NCBI GenBank assembly: GCA_016521575.1
Contig: JAEKDP010000008.1
Span: forward strand, 21,369 to 85,368
DNA length: 64,000 nucleotides
Direction of reading: 5' to 3'
DNA from: Rhodobacteraceae bacterium F11138
GTDB lineage: Bacteria > Pseudomonadota > Alphaproteobacteria > Rhodobacterales > Rhodobacteraceae
Both the position numbers and the translations under genes were made by a program. Position 1 is the stretch's first letter, and every line of letters starts with the position of its first letter. Below, one piece after another: positions 8,708 through 17,908 of the stretch. The notes under the pieces were generated by a model that searched no databases, was not told the origin of the DNA, and saw only the letters and a program-made list of their open reading frames with translations.

Positions 8708-9851
8708 CCTGCCTCATATCCTGGCGTTTTGCCTGCTGCCCGGTCTCGCCTTGTCTCAAGGCGTGCCGACCAATGACAGTGGGCTGACCGCGCGTGACAT
8801 CGTCGAGACCGGCGATCGCGAGGCAGACTTGGCTGTTCAGGCCGACAAGCTTGCAGCGCGCGAACTGATTGCCGAGATCGAACGGGAGCAGCTGGAAACC
8901 CTGCAACGCATCCTCGATGCCCAGACCAGCTTCGGCGGTCAAGGACTGCCGGCGATGGTCTCGGGGCTGGAAAGCGGCAGCGGGGATCCGGCCCGGTCAG
9001 TCGAGGCGGTCTATGGCAATGCCGACATCGACCCCAATCCCGGCGGTGCGCAGATGTTCGGCGACGCCGCCGAGAACATCGAGCAGCTCATCATCCGCGT
9101 CGCCCAGGAAACCAGCGGCTTTGCGGGAGTTGGCCGCGCAGAGCTCTCACCCGTCCAGTGGCGCGCGTTGCTGCAAGCGCTCATCTGGCAGGAAAGCCGT
9201 TTCACCATTGGGGCCCGCTCACCCGTCGGTGCCTTCGGCCTCAGCCAGATCATGCCCGGCACCGCCAGCGATCTCGGCATCAACCCGGAATACTACGACA
9301 GCCCCTACCTGCAGGTGCATGGCGGCGCACGCTATCTCGCAACGCAACTGAACACCTTCGATGGCAACATCATCAACGCTCTCGCGGCCTATAACGCCGG
9401 GCCGGGTCGGGTTTTCGAGTATGGCGGCGTACCCCCCTTCCGAGAGACCCAGCACTACGTCCAGGTTATCCCGGAGCGCTACAATCTCTATCTGAGCCGT
9501 ATCGGCGGGATCGATGCGCTTGGCACAATCGATCCGGCGCTTCTCGCCAATGCCAACCTCTCGCTCACGGGTCATGGGGCGGCTTTCTATGGCAACAACT
9601 CGCCCGCCGCGATCCGACAGGCCGCCCTGCGCATCCAAGACATCGTCGAACGGATTTCCGAAACCGAGGACGCGCAGGAGAGCGTCGCGCTCAACACCTA
9701 TGCCCGCGCCGAACTCGTGCGCCTCGTCGCTGCCCGCATCCGGCTTCAGGCAGCACGCACCCGCGTCCTCTCTGCCGAGGAACTAGCCCAAGCCAGCGCC
9801 CGAATGGCCGAAGGCGCGTTCATGGATTTCACGATCAGGGAGATTGAATGA
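8697..9851 (+). CDS. Second secreted lytic transglycosylase of the T4SS operon
   Basis: The 384-residue product has a signal peptide (KSSLPHILAFCLLPGLALSQG) and about 170 residues of linker or coiled-coil region. An SLT domain follows: ALIWQESRFTIGARSPVGAFG with the catalytic Glu, [35 protein letters not shown] and VPPFRETQHYV. A helical C-terminal extension of about 100 residues completes it. I chose TTG 8697 because it puts the signal peptide at the N-terminus; in the longer open frame this segment is internal. It overlaps the lipoprotein gene by 11 bp and virB5 by 4 bp. Having this enzyme as well as VirB1 suggests separate wall-opening steps, perhaps one structural and one for DNA transfer; that is inference. 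Confidence 0.85.
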   Translation: MKSSLPHILAFCLLPGLALSQGVPTNDSGLTARDIVETGDREADLAVQADKLAARELIAEIEREQLETLQRILDAQTSFGGQGLPAMVSGLESGSGDPARSVEAVYGNADIDPNPGGAQMFGDAAENIEQLIIRVAQETSGFAGVGRAELSPVQWRALLQALIWQESRFTIGARSPVGAFGLSQIMPGTASDLGINPEYYDSPYLQVHGGARYLATQLNTFDGNIINALAAYNAGPGRVFEYGGVPPFRETQHYVQVIPERYNLYLSRIGGIDALGTIDPALLANANLSLTGHGAAFYGNNSPAAIRQAALRIQDIVERISETEDAQESVALNTYARAELVRLVAARIRLQAARTRVLSAEELAQASARMAEGAFMDFTIREIE

Positions 9852-10660
9852 TGAGACTTTTGCTCGTGAGGACGGCCTTGGCCACGACACTTGGGATCGG
9901 TCTGCATCTTGGCGCCCTATCCCCTGCCCTCGCGCAAGGCGTGCCTGTCGTCGACACCCAGAACATCGCGCAAAACATCCAGCAGCTCCGGCAGATGATC
10001 GAGGACGAGATTCTGCAAAACGAGCAGCTGACGCAGCTCCGCGAACAGCTTGCCACGCTCACGGACCAACTCGCGGAGCTGCAAAGAACCTATGATGCGC
10101 TCACCCGCCTTGCCGAACTGCCGGATATCATCCGCACGGAAATGGAAGATGAATTGAACGGTCTGCTCGACCAAGAATTTGGCGACATCCTTGCGACGAT
10201 TGAGGCGATCAAGACGGGGGATTTCTCCGGCCTGTCCGGTTCTGGCGCAGGCGAGATCGAAACCCAGATGGACCGGGTGCTGGCTGATCTCGGATTTGAC
10301 GACGACACTCTCTCCGAGATGGCCACGAGCGGCAATCCCGGGGCCAACCGCGTGGCGACGCAGGCCACCACCGGTGCCCTTGTCTCGGCGGCGGCCCAGA
10401 ACAGCTATGAGGATGCCGGCCAATCGCTCGAGCGGGTCGACCGCCTTGTCGGACTCATCGACGACATGGACGAACTAAAGGAAAGCATCGATCTCAACAC
10501 GCGCGTAACCGCGGAGCTCGCCATTGCACTGGTCGCCATGTGGCAACTCGAAGCCATCCAGACCGTGGGCGATGGCACGGGCGGCGTGATCGATGCCGCC
10601 ACCATCGCCGAAGAGCAGCGCTTCATGGATTTCACCTTGCCAGACCTCCGGGCAGACTGA
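9848..10660 (+). CDS. virB5: VirB5-like minor pilin/adhesin component
   Basis: The 270-residue protein starts with a signal peptide ending LSPALAQG. The mature N-terminal half is a long helical coiled-coil (QNIQQLRQMIEDEILQNEQL, QLREQLATLTDQLAELQRTY). This is the usual start of VirB5/TrbJ-type proteins, which sit at the pilus tip. The C-terminal part is also helical (RVTAELAIALVAMWQLEAIQ). The gene overlaps the upstream transglycosylase by 4 bp and lies 17 bp before virB8. Assignment rests on length, coiled-coil layout and operon position, since VirB5 sequences diverge strongly. Confidence 0.8.
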   Translation: MMRLLLVRTALATTLGIGLHLGALSPALAQGVPVVDTQNIAQNIQQLRQMIEDEILQNEQLTQLREQLATLTDQLAELQRTYDALTRLAELPDIIRTEMEDELNGLLDQEFGDILATIEAIKTGDFSGLSGSGAGEIETQMDRVLADLGFDDDTLSEMATSGNPGANRVATQATTGALVSAAAQNSYEDAGQSLERVDRLVGLIDDMDELKESIDLNTRVTAELAIALVAMWQLEAIQTVGDGTGGVIDAATIAEEQRFMDFTLPDLRAD

Positions 10661-10677
10661 TCGTGGGGGCATGACGG

Positions 10678-11331
10678 GTGGCGACTGAACAAGAAATCAT
10701 CGAGGAAGAACTGGTCTATGGCGCCCTGCGCCGTGAACGGCTTTGGCAGCGTCTTGGCCTGATAGGCCTTGTCTTCGGCATCATCGGCTGTCTGAGCGCG
10801 GCAGCTGTCTCGATCCTCGATGTCGACCCGCCCCCCGTCGTTGTCCCCTATGATCCCGCCACCGGCTTTGCCCTGCCCGAGGCGTCCGTTGGGGCCACAT
10901 CCGTTACCGCCAACCAGGCGATCATCGAGGCGGAGGTCTTCCGCTATGTGACCGACCGGGAGGTCTACAATCAGCTCGATAACGATCTGCGCATCCGCAG
11001 CGTTCTGCGCCGCTCGGACGGGGCCGCCGAGAGCGGGCTGCGCCAGATCTGGAACAGCGCAAATGAAAACTATCCGCCGACCGTCTATGGCCCCAATGCC
11101 CGGCTCGACGTGGAAATTCTCAGCATCAACCGGATCGGCACCAACCGCGCCACGGTGCGCCTGCGCAAGCGTCTGACGTCCATTAACGGCACCCAGACCG
11201 GCCTCTTCACTGCGACGCTTCTCTTCGAGTTCCGCCCGGAGACCCGCCGCTCCATCGATGAGGTCTGGACCAATCCATTCGGCTTCACCGTCCTCGAATA
11301 TTCCATCCGCTCCGACAGATTGGAGAACTGA
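10678..11331 (+). CDS. virB8: VirB8 inner-membrane scaffold protein
   Basis: The 217-residue bitopic protein has a short cytoplasmic N-terminus, one membrane helix (LIGLVFGIIGCLSAAAVSIL) and a periplasmic NTF2-like domain typical of VirB8. That domain includes VVVPYDPATGFALPE, a central RYVTDREVYN segment, PNARLDVEILSINRIG and the terminal NPFGFTVLEYSIRSD. VirB8 links the inner-membrane and outer-membrane parts of the channel. The start is GTG 10678; the codons before it are not in frame with a better start. virB9 begins 2 bp after the stop. Confidence 0.9.
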   Translation: MATEQEIIEEELVYGALRRERLWQRLGLIGLVFGIIGCLSAAAVSILDVDPPPVVVPYDPATGFALPEASVGATSVTANQAIIEAEVFRYVTDREVYNQLDNDLRIRSVLRRSDGAAESGLRQIWNSANENYPPTVYGPNARLDVEILSINRIGTNRATVRLRKRLTSINGTQTGLFTATLLFEFRPETRRSIDEVWTNPFGFTVLEYSIRSDRLEN

Positions 11332-11333
11332 CG

Positions 11334-12029
11334 TTGTTGTTTATAAGATCGCTTATTTTTGTCATTGCCCTGTTGCCCGGCCTCGCCTCTGCCGAAGCCA
11401 TCCCGCGTGGCGGTCCCAACGACAGCCGGGTGCGCTTGGCCACCTACCAGGAGGGTCAGGTCTACCGTCTCAGCGTGTCGCTCACCCATGTGACCACCAT
11501 CGAGTTCGGCGAGGGCGAAAGCATCCGCTCGATCATCGCGGGCGACACCGAGGGCTTCGAGATCGACGGCGTCCCGGGCGGTCAGGCCTTCGCGATCAAG
11601 CCTGTGGCGCGCGGGGTGCATACCAATGTGACAGTCTATACGAACCGCCGGAGCTACTACTTCAACGTCCAGGAGGTCCGCAGCCCAACCTTCTACGTGG
11701 TGCAGTTCCGCTATCCGGAGGACGATGCGCGCCCGACTCGGGCCATCGCCGCCCAAGCGCCGAACTACAATTACGGCGCCAGCGCGCGGACCGAGTTCAC
11801 GCCAACGCGCATCTGGGATGACGGGACGTTCACGTATTTCGCGTTTCCAAGAAACGTGCCTGTGCCCGCGATCTTCCGCTACGCGGGCGGCCGTGAACGC
11901 ACGGTCAACACGCAAACCCCTGAAGACGGCGTGATCCGCGTCAGCGGCGTGAACCGCCAATGGGTCCTGCGACTTGGCGAAGAGGTGGTCTGCATCGAGG
12001 CGGTCCCGCCCGCGGAGGCCGCCTCATGA
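11334..12029 (+). CDS. virB9: VirB9 core-complex protein
   Basis: The 231-residue product has a signal peptide (FIRSLIFVIALLPGLASAEA) and a mature domain of VirB9/CagX type. Near the N-terminus is DSRVRLATYQEGQVYRLSVS, followed by TTIEFGEGESI, VYTNRRSYYFNVQEV and TPTRIWDDGTFTYFAFPRN. The last segment is the VirB7/VirB10-interacting C-terminal beta domain. It forms the outer-membrane core ring with VirB7 and VirB10. The start is TTG 11334, chosen because the signal peptide begins there. It overlaps virB10 by 4 bp. Confidence 0.92.
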   Translation: MLFIRSLIFVIALLPGLASAEAIPRGGPNDSRVRLATYQEGQVYRLSVSLTHVTTIEFGEGESIRSIIAGDTEGFEIDGVPGGQAFAIKPVARGVHTNVTVYTNRRSYYFNVQEVRSPTFYVVQFRYPEDDARPTRAIAAQAPNYNYGASARTEFTPTRIWDDGTFTYFAFPRNVPVPAIFRYAGGRERTVNTQTPEDGVIRVSGVNRQWVLRLGEEVVCIEAVPPAEAAS

Positions 12030-13405
12030 GCGATACCGAGAACACCGAGCTGGAAAAACGCCTCGCCGCCCTAGAGAAAGGCAGTGCCCGCACCCCCACG
12101 GCGGCGCAGCGCCGGTCGCCCTTTCTTGCACTGATCGTGGTCCTCGTCATCGGCGCGGGTGGTGCCCTGCTTTATCTCCTCTCACAGCCCGACGAAGAGG
12201 AAGCCTTGCCGACGGCCACCCCGGACGTCTTCCAAAATGAGGGGGACGGCTTTGGCGCCATCGAAACCCTGCCGCCGCCTGAGCCCGAAGTGGTTTTGGT
12301 TGCGCCTGAACCGGCGGAACCGAACGCCGAGCTTCTGGCGCAGATCACCGCCCTGCAGGCTCAGATCGAAGAGTTGCGCAACGCGCCCGAACCCGTCGTC
12401 GAGGAAGACACGGCTGCCGCCGAAGCCATCGATGCGCTGACTGCGCAAATCGCGGCGCTGCAAGCGGCCTCAGAATCCGCGCAACAGCAGTTTCGCGATG
12501 AACTCACGGCGCGCGATCGCGAGCTGGAACAACTCCGCATGGACCTCGAACTTGCACAGCTCGAGGCCAACCGCCCCCTCCCCGCACCAATTGGTCCCTC
12601 GGAGGACGAGTTGCGCGCGCGGGAAGAAGAACGGCTGCGCCGCGAGGAAGAAGCACGACGGCTCGCGGAACTTGAACGCCGCGCTGCTGAGGAACGTGCG
12701 TTTCAGGAGCGCCGCGTCACCTCGCCCACCATCGCTTTTGGTGGCACCTCTGGTGCGAATGAAACGGCTCTCACCGAACGCACCTTTGGCGAGGTGACAG
12801 ATTTCGTGCTGAACGGTGCGCTGCCCTCGACGGTGACGCAAGCCGAGGTGATCGCCAATCCCTCCAACACCATCATCCAGGGCACTATGATCCAGGCCGT
12901 CATGGAAACCGCCCTCGACAGCTCCCTGCCCGGCCAGACCCGGGCCGTTGTTTCCGAGGATGTCTACAGCGTCGATGGCGCGCGCCTCTTGATCCCCCGC
13001 GGATCCCGTCTCATCGGGCGCTACCGCGCCGGCGTCGATATCGCGCAGCGCCGCGTCACGATTGCCTGGGACCGGATCATCCTGCCCGCGGGCCAAACCG
13101 TCCAGATCAGTTCATTCGGGGGTGATGAACTGGGCCGTTCTGGCGTCACGGGTTTCGTGGACACACGCTTCGATGAGCGCTTTGGCTCGGCAGCGTTGAT
13201 TTCGCTGATCTCCGCAGCACCCAGTGCCGCCGCCTCCGAGGTTCAGGATGAGACTGCCGCCGACGCTCTCGAAGACGTGGGCGATGATCTGGCAGATGCC
13301 ACGGACAGCGTCATTGGTGATTACCTCTCCATCGGCCCCGTCATCTATGTCGACCAAGGCGCACGCGTCACGGTCATGGTCGATCGCGATCTGGAGATCT
13401 TCTGA
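12026..13405 (+). CDS. virB10: VirB10 (TrbI-type) energy-sensing core protein
   Basis: The 459-residue protein has a short cytoplasmic N-terminus, one membrane segment (SPFLALIVVLVIGAGGALLY) and a long periplasmic linker. The linker is rich in Pro, Glu and coiled-coil heptads, including an Arg/Glu block ending near residue 230. A C-terminal VirB10/TrbI beta-barrel domain follows, with VTQAEVIANPSNTIIQGTMI, ETALDSSLPGQTRAVVSEDV and LLIPRGSRLIGRYRAG. It spans both membranes and relays ATP energy to the outer ring. ATG 12026 overlaps the virB9 stop; the open frame upstream of it is only overlap. Confidence 0.93.
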   Translation: MSDTENTELEKRLAALEKGSARTPTAAQRRSPFLALIVVLVIGAGGALLYLLSQPDEEEALPTATPDVFQNEGDGFGAIETLPPPEPEVVLVAPEPAEPNAELLAQITALQAQIEELRNAPEPVVEEDTAAAEAIDALTAQIAALQAASESAQQQFRDELTARDRELEQLRMDLELAQLEANRPLPAPIGPSEDELRAREEERLRREEEARRLAELERRAAEERAFQERRVTSPTIAFGGTSGANETALTERTFGEVTDFVLNGALPSTVTQAEVIANPSNTIIQGTMIQAVMETALDSSLPGQTRAVVSEDVYSVDGARLLIPRGSRLIGRYRAGVDIAQRRVTIAWDRIILPAGQTVQISSFGGDELGRSGVTGFVDTRFDERFGSAALISLISAAPSAAASEVQDETAADALEDVGDDLADATDSVIGDYLSIGPVIYVDQGARVTVMVDRDLEIF

Positions 13406-13409
13406 GCCC

Positions 13410-14396
13410 ATGTCGCTGAGCTATCTCGAAACCTCGCTCGACCGGATCGACGCCGCCGCTCGCGACGATGTCATCGAGATCTGCATCAACCCTGATGGCA
13501 CCTGCTGGGGCGAATTCCAGGGCGATCACTTCATGCGCGCGCTGGACCAGAGGCTGACCGGCGTTCAGGTCAGGGACCTCGGCAACCAGATCGCCTCATC
13601 GGCCAATACCACGATGAGCAAGGACCGCCCCATCGTGTCGGTTTCGATCACCTACAAGGGGCGCCCGATCCGCGCACAGGTCATCACCCCGCCCGCCGTG
13701 CTCTCGGCCATGTCGATCAGCCTGCGGTTCTTCTCAAGCCTGCCACTCGAGGGCATTGCGCTCGATTTCCTCTACGGAAAAGAGCGCAAGCTCGAAGACC
13801 TACGCGTCGAAAAAAAGCGCGCCTTACGTGCCGTGGTGGCCGCGGGTTTGATCGATGATGCGCTGGCCTTCTGCGTCGAGAACAAACTCAACATGATCGT
13901 CTCAGGTGGCACCTCCACTGGCAAGACCGTCGCCGCGCGCAAAATCCTCTCTCATGTGCCATCCGAGGAACGCATCGTAACCATCGAAGAAGCGGCCGAG
14001 CTGTCGCCGACCCAGCCAAATGCCGTGACCCTCATCGCCAATCGCGACGCGGAATTCCAGACCGCCGATGTGCTTCTCACCGCTACGCTGCGCATGCGGC
14101 CGGACCGGATCATCCTGGGCGAGGTGCGCGGCAAGGAGGCCATGACCTTTCTGGAAGCCATCAACACCGGCCATGGCGGGTCCATGACGACACTGCATGC
14201 CGAAACCCCGCAACTGGCCGTCCAGCGGCTCGCGATCGCCGCGCTCAAGACCGAGATCCCGATGACCTATACCGACATGATCCAGTACATCGAGAACTCC
14301 ATCGACGTGATCATCCAGGCCGGCCGGCATGACGGCAAACGCGGCATCACCGAATTCTACCTCCCCGGCGCAACTGAGATTGGAACTTCCTCATGA
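13410..14396 (+). CDS. virB11: VirB11 traffic ATPase
   Basis: The 328-residue hexameric secretion ATPase has Walker A GGTSTGKT (residues 166-173), an Asp-box-like TIEEAAEL, the sensor segment LRMRPDRIILGEVRG and the His-box GHGGSMTTLHAETP. All VirB11/PilT superfamily landmarks are present and undamaged. It energises pilus biogenesis and DNA transfer at the inner face of the membrane. ATG 13410 lies 4 bp after the virB10 stop; a longer open frame upstream is out of context. It overlaps the DUF4177 gene by 4 bp. Confidence 0.95.
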   Translation: MSLSYLETSLDRIDAAARDDVIEICINPDGTCWGEFQGDHFMRALDQRLTGVQVRDLGNQIASSANTTMSKDRPIVSVSITYKGRPIRAQVITPPAVLSAMSISLRFFSSLPLEGIALDFLYGKERKLEDLRVEKKRALRAVVAAGLIDDALAFCVENKLNMIVSGGTSTGKTVAARKILSHVPSEERIVTIEEAAELSPTQPNAVTLIANRDAEFQTADVLLTATLRMRPDRIILGEVRGKEAMTFLEAINTGHGGSMTTLHAETPQLAVQRLAIAALKTEIPMTYTDMIQYIENSIDVIIQAGRHDGKRGITEFYLPGATEIGTSS

Positions 14397-14581
14397 AGAC
14401 CTTTGAATACGATATCCTGTTCTTTGAGGTGAAAAAACAAAAGGACTACGACGCGATGCGAAGCGCCTTGAATGAGCGCGGCGCGGAGGGGTGGGAAGTC
14501 ATCACCGCCGAAGCGGGTGACTACGGCTACACCACGTTCTTGAAGCGTGAAACTGTTGCGACGAAGGCGGCTTCAGAATGA
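14393..14581 (+). CDS. DUF4177-like small protein
   Basis: The 62-residue protein has the layout of the DUF4177 family: a beta strand YDILFFE near the N-terminus, a helix MRSALNERGAEGWEVI and a final strand TTFLKRE. Family members are small and of unknown function. It overlaps virB11 and the next gene by 4 bp each, so it is made together with the secretion machinery, but no known T4SS component has this fold. Its role is unknown. Confidence 0.75.
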   Translation: MKTFEYDILFFEVKKQKDYDAMRSALNERGAEGWEVITAEAGDYGYTTFLKRETVATKAASE

Positions 14582-14982
14582 TGCGGGTCGTTGCAACGGC
14601 AGGCCTGCTCGTCGCTCTCTGCCCAACCGCTGGCGTGGCCGAGCGGAACCTGGTCCCAACGCTCGACAATCAGCCGGATGTCTGCCCAGACCAGCCTCCC
14701 GAGCCACAGTGGATGCAAGACATCGATGTACGCGAGTCCCACAAACGGCTCCTGATCCAACAAATCTATCGGGCGCAGAGTATGCAACGCATCGTTGAAG
14801 CCCAAAGCTGTGAATGTCCCACGCGGTATCCATCTTGGGCAGCAGCCGAACGCGTATACGTTGAGCGTTTCGCCTCGTCCGAATACTGGGACATCGTGGA
14901 AGCGACGTCCCAATACCGGCGCCAAGCAAATGAGCTTCGACGCAAAGCCATGCCAATCTGCGAAGCCGCTGGAAACTGGTAG
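14578..14982 (+). CDS. Secreted protein of the virB operon, unknown function
   Basis: The 134-residue product has a signal peptide (MRVVATAGLLVALCPTAGVAE) and a hydrophilic mature part with four Cys (VCPDQ, SCECP, PICEAAG). Two disulfides in the periplasm are therefore possible. It overlaps the DUF4177 gene by 4 bp and precedes virB6 by 6 bp. Small exported proteins before virB6 in other systems include entry-exclusion or VirB7-like factors, so either role is possible here; neither is shown by the sequence. Confidence 0.7.
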   Translation: MMRVVATAGLLVALCPTAGVAERNLVPTLDNQPDVCPDQPPEPQWMQDIDVRESHKRLLIQQIYRAQSMQRIVEAQSCECPTRYPSWAAAERVYVERFASSEYWDIVEATSQYRRQANELRRKAMPICEAAGNW

Positions 14983-14988
14983 GGATCC

Positions 14989-16068
14989 ATGAGTGTCGTC
15001 ACCTACTTCGTGGAAACGGCCGAAGGCTATCTCAATACCGCTGCCGAGACGCAATTCGGCGCGGTCGCAGCAACGGTGGGCACGTTGCTGGTTCTGGGCA
15101 CAACACTGGTTGTCATTCTGGTTTTCATCAACATGATCTACCAGTATCGCGCCATGGACGGCCGAACTGCCTTTTGGCTGGCCGTGAAGGTCGGGCTGAT
15201 AGGAGTCTTCGCGGCCAATTGGGTCCAGTTCAATGCGCTTGCCTCAGCGATACTGAATGGGATCGACAGCATTGCCGGGGCCCTTGTGGCCTCTGTCGGC
15301 GGCGGATCACCAGGTCCGTCCGGTACCTTTGCAGAGGAATTCGACGAACTGATCGCAGCCCTCGGGGACTATCTGAACGCGGCGGGATCTGAGCTAAACT
15401 GGATGGCCGGTGCCTTGCTGGACACGCTCGGCGTGCTACTGCTCTCAATTTTGGGCGGGTTGGCAGCGTTCATTGTTGTGGCGTCACGGCTCATGATCGC
15501 TCTTCTAATCGGCATTGCGCCGGTCATGATCTTCCTGACCCTTTTCGAGGTGACCAAGGACTACTTCGCGCGCTGGCTTTCGGCACTCATATCCTTTGCG
15601 ATGTATCCGATCGTCGTCGCTGGCGTGTTCGCGACGATCACGGGGGTTTCTCGGGCTCTTCTTGCCGAACTGGGCGACCCGGAGGGAGCCTCGAACATAG
15701 GGGCCCTTATCCCATTTTTCATGATGGTGCTGATGGCAAAAGGCTTCATCATTGCAACGCCCTTTTTGGTTCGGGCAATTTCCGGCAACATCATGATGCC
15801 GGCACTTTCGGCAGGGTTCGGGGGGAGCTATGCGTTCGCCAGAGGGCTGGCAGGTAGCCAACAGGTTTACAACCGTTACGCCATCGGGGGTGCAACCGGG
15901 GCTGAATACGCAGCCCTTCGAGCGCGACAATTCTTCGGTGTGCAAGCGTTGCCAAGCCGGCCCAACACAGCGGGTGGGCCAACTGCATCTCCTGCCGGCG
16001 ACGGGACCGGAACTGGCGCTCGGATGCTGGCACAGCTTTCTAGGTTGGGGAGATTAGGCAGACGGTAA
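14989..16068 (+). CDS. virB6: VirB6 (TrbL-type) polytopic channel protein
   Basis: The 359-residue protein has at least six hydrophobic segments, including VAATVGTLLVLGTTLVVILV, LLSILGGLAAFIVVASRLMI and LLIGIAPVMIFLTLFEVTKD. This matches the VirB6/TrbL family, whose central loop contacts the transferred DNA. The last ~80 residues are hydrophilic and Gly/Pro-rich. It closes the virB operon rather than lying between virB5 and virB8, as in many Rhodobacterales plasmids. Directly after it the GC-rich backbone stops and the defence island begins. Confidence 0.9.
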   Translation: MSVVTYFVETAEGYLNTAAETQFGAVAATVGTLLVLGTTLVVILVFINMIYQYRAMDGRTAFWLAVKVGLIGVFAANWVQFNALASAILNGIDSIAGALVASVGGGSPGPSGTFAEEFDELIAALGDYLNAAGSELNWMAGALLDTLGVLLLSILGGLAAFIVVASRLMIALLIGIAPVMIFLTLFEVTKDYFARWLSALISFAMYPIVVAGVFATITGVSRALLAELGDPEGASNIGALIPFFMMVLMAKGFIIATPFLVRAISGNIMMPALSAGFGGSYAFARGLAGSQQVYNRYAIGGATGAEYAALRARQFFGVQALPSRPNTAGGPTASPAGDGTGTGARMLAQLSRLGRLGRR

Positions 16069-16255
16069 GGATTGTCTAGTCTACCGACTTGTTTCACGCA
16101 CCCAACCGTCTTGATCGAGAGCATGCTAATCCTTCGCAACAAGCGTTCTATGACGAAACGGAAGCAAATTCTGCTTTCAAGGTGGCGCGTTATTCAGAAC
16201 CACCGTAACCTGCCAGCAATTGTTCCAGAACGATTGAGAGGGCAGCGAGCAGGCC

Positions 16256-17908
16256 ATGTCATCCGATACAGACATTGATTTGGATTCGCCGGGCCTTGCA
16301 TTTTCCAAACTTCTAATGCTTGCGAAGCCCGGGAGGGTAAAGGCGCTTCTTCCTGACGAAATGCTCGACATTCTGGATGGGTTAGAACCGGGTTTCAGCA
16401 CTTCTGAGAAATTGACTGCGTTGGCAGTGAACATGCTGGATCCTACCGAGACGCTGCAGAACGATACGTTGCGGGACTCCGTGATTTCTCTGATGCCGCT
16501 GAAGAAGGCGCGCGAGCTTTGCACAAAACTCGGGACTCCAGCCGGGCGAAACCCTTTCGATGATGCACTGAAGCTCGCGTCGGACGAAGAGAACTTCCCA
16601 GCATTGCTTTCCTTTTTTGGGGTCATCGATGACCCGACTGCCCCAGGGGCGCAGCTACCAGGAAATGATCGCTCGCCCGTCGGCTATGGGCTCTTTGAGC
16701 ATCAGCGAGTGGCGGCAAGGCGCACTGAACGGATGCTCTTCGAGGGCCCCCACCGTGGTGTCCTGCACATGCCAACAGGCGCGGGAAAAACACGTACCGC
16801 AATGCACCTTGTCGCATCCCACCTGAGCGCCAGTGAGCCGACACTGGTCGTATGGCTCGCCCAGAACATAGAGCTTCTCGATCAAGCCGCAGATGAGTTT
16901 CAGAAGTCGTGGCGCTTCCTTGGCAACAGGGATGTCGGGCTTTGGCGGCTTTGGGGAAACAAGCGTGTCGATCTTGCCAACGCCAAGGACGGGCTAGTTG
17001 TCGCTGGCTTAGGTAAAATGTCAGCATTGGAAAAGAACTCGGTGAGTGAATTGCTCACTTTGGCTGACCGAGTATCTTTGGTCATCATCGACGAGGCACA
17101 CCAAGCGATCGCTCCAACATATCGCTCTGTACTTGACGCCCTAGCAACAAAACGGGCGACGACGCGTCTCCTTGGCCTTACGGCCACTCCCGGACGAACC
17201 TGGGATGATTTGAGCAAAGACGAAGAGCTCTCCGAATTCTTCGGTCGTGAAAAGGTAATGTTGGAAATCGAAGGCCACCCCGACCCAGTCACATATCTGA
17301 TGGAAGAAGGCTATCTTGCCCGTCCGCACTTCCGGACTCTGAATGTGCAGGCCGGACTCGACTTGTCACAAGAGGACATGAAGGGCCTGTCACAGGCGAT
17401 TGATGTGCCGGGGGACGTTCTGGAGCGACTAGGTCAAAGCACACAAAGAAACCTCAGGATAATTTCAGAGTGCGAGCATCTCGTGTCATCCCATCGCCGC
17501 GTCATTGTCTTTGCCCCATCGGTTGCCAACGCTAGGATGCTGGCAGCCATCATGGTCGCACGCGGCACTGAAGCACTTGTCGTCACCGGAGAATCCGCTC
17601 CGGCGGCTCGCGAACGGGCAATTCGACGCTTCAAGAGCCAAGCGCCAGAACCTATTGTGATGTTCAACTATGGCGTTCTGACAACTGGATTCGATGCACC
17701 GCAAACGAGCGCGGCCATCATTGCCCGCCCTACCAAATCCTTGGTTCTCTATAGCCAAATGGTGGGCCGGGCTACGCGAGGTGTAAGAGCTGGGGGAAAT
17801 GAAACCTCAGAGATTGTCACGGTGACGGATACTGAAATGCACGGCTTCGGAGATGTAGCTGACGCTTTCTGCAATTGGGAAGATGTTTGGAATGAACGAA
17901 ATTGTTAG
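16256..17908 (+). CDS. SF2 DEAH-box helicase of the defence island
   Basis: The 550-residue protein has an N-terminal helical region of about 140 residues, then two RecA-like domains. Motif I is MPTGAGKT (near residues 172-179), motif II DEAH (279-282), motif III TATPG (309-313), and a C-terminal motif VI QMVGRATRG. The core resembles type I/III restriction and UvrB-like helicases (ResIII family) and probably translocates on or unwinds DNA. It overlaps the MORC-like ATPase gene by 26 bp and forms a three-gene + strand operon with it and the PLD-fold gene. The trio faces a phosphorothioation operon, so it is a candidate restriction arm that attacks unmodified DNA. It may correspond to SspFGH-type genes, which I cannot verify here. 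Confidence 0.85.
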   Translation: MSSDTDIDLDSPGLAFSKLLMLAKPGRVKALLPDEMLDILDGLEPGFSTSEKLTALAVNMLDPTETLQNDTLRDSVISLMPLKKARELCTKLGTPAGRNPFDDALKLASDEENFPALLSFFGVIDDPTAPGAQLPGNDRSPVGYGLFEHQRVAARRTERMLFEGPHRGVLHMPTGAGKTRTAMHLVASHLSASEPTLVVWLAQNIELLDQAADEFQKSWRFLGNRDVGLWRLWGNKRVDLANAKDGLVVAGLGKMSALEKNSVSELLTLADRVSLVIIDEAHQAIAPTYRSVLDALATKRATTRLLGLTATPGRTWDDLSKDEELSEFFGREKVMLEIEGHPDPVTYLMEEGYLARPHFRTLNVQAGLDLSQEDMKGLSQAIDVPGDVLERLGQSTQRNLRIISECEHLVSSHRRVIVFAPSVANARMLAAIMVARGTEALVVTGESAPAARERAIRRFKSQAPEPIVMFNYGVLTTGFDAPQTSAAIIARPTKSLVLYSQMVGRATRGVRAGGNETSEIVTVTDTEMHGFGDVADAFCNWEDVWNERNC

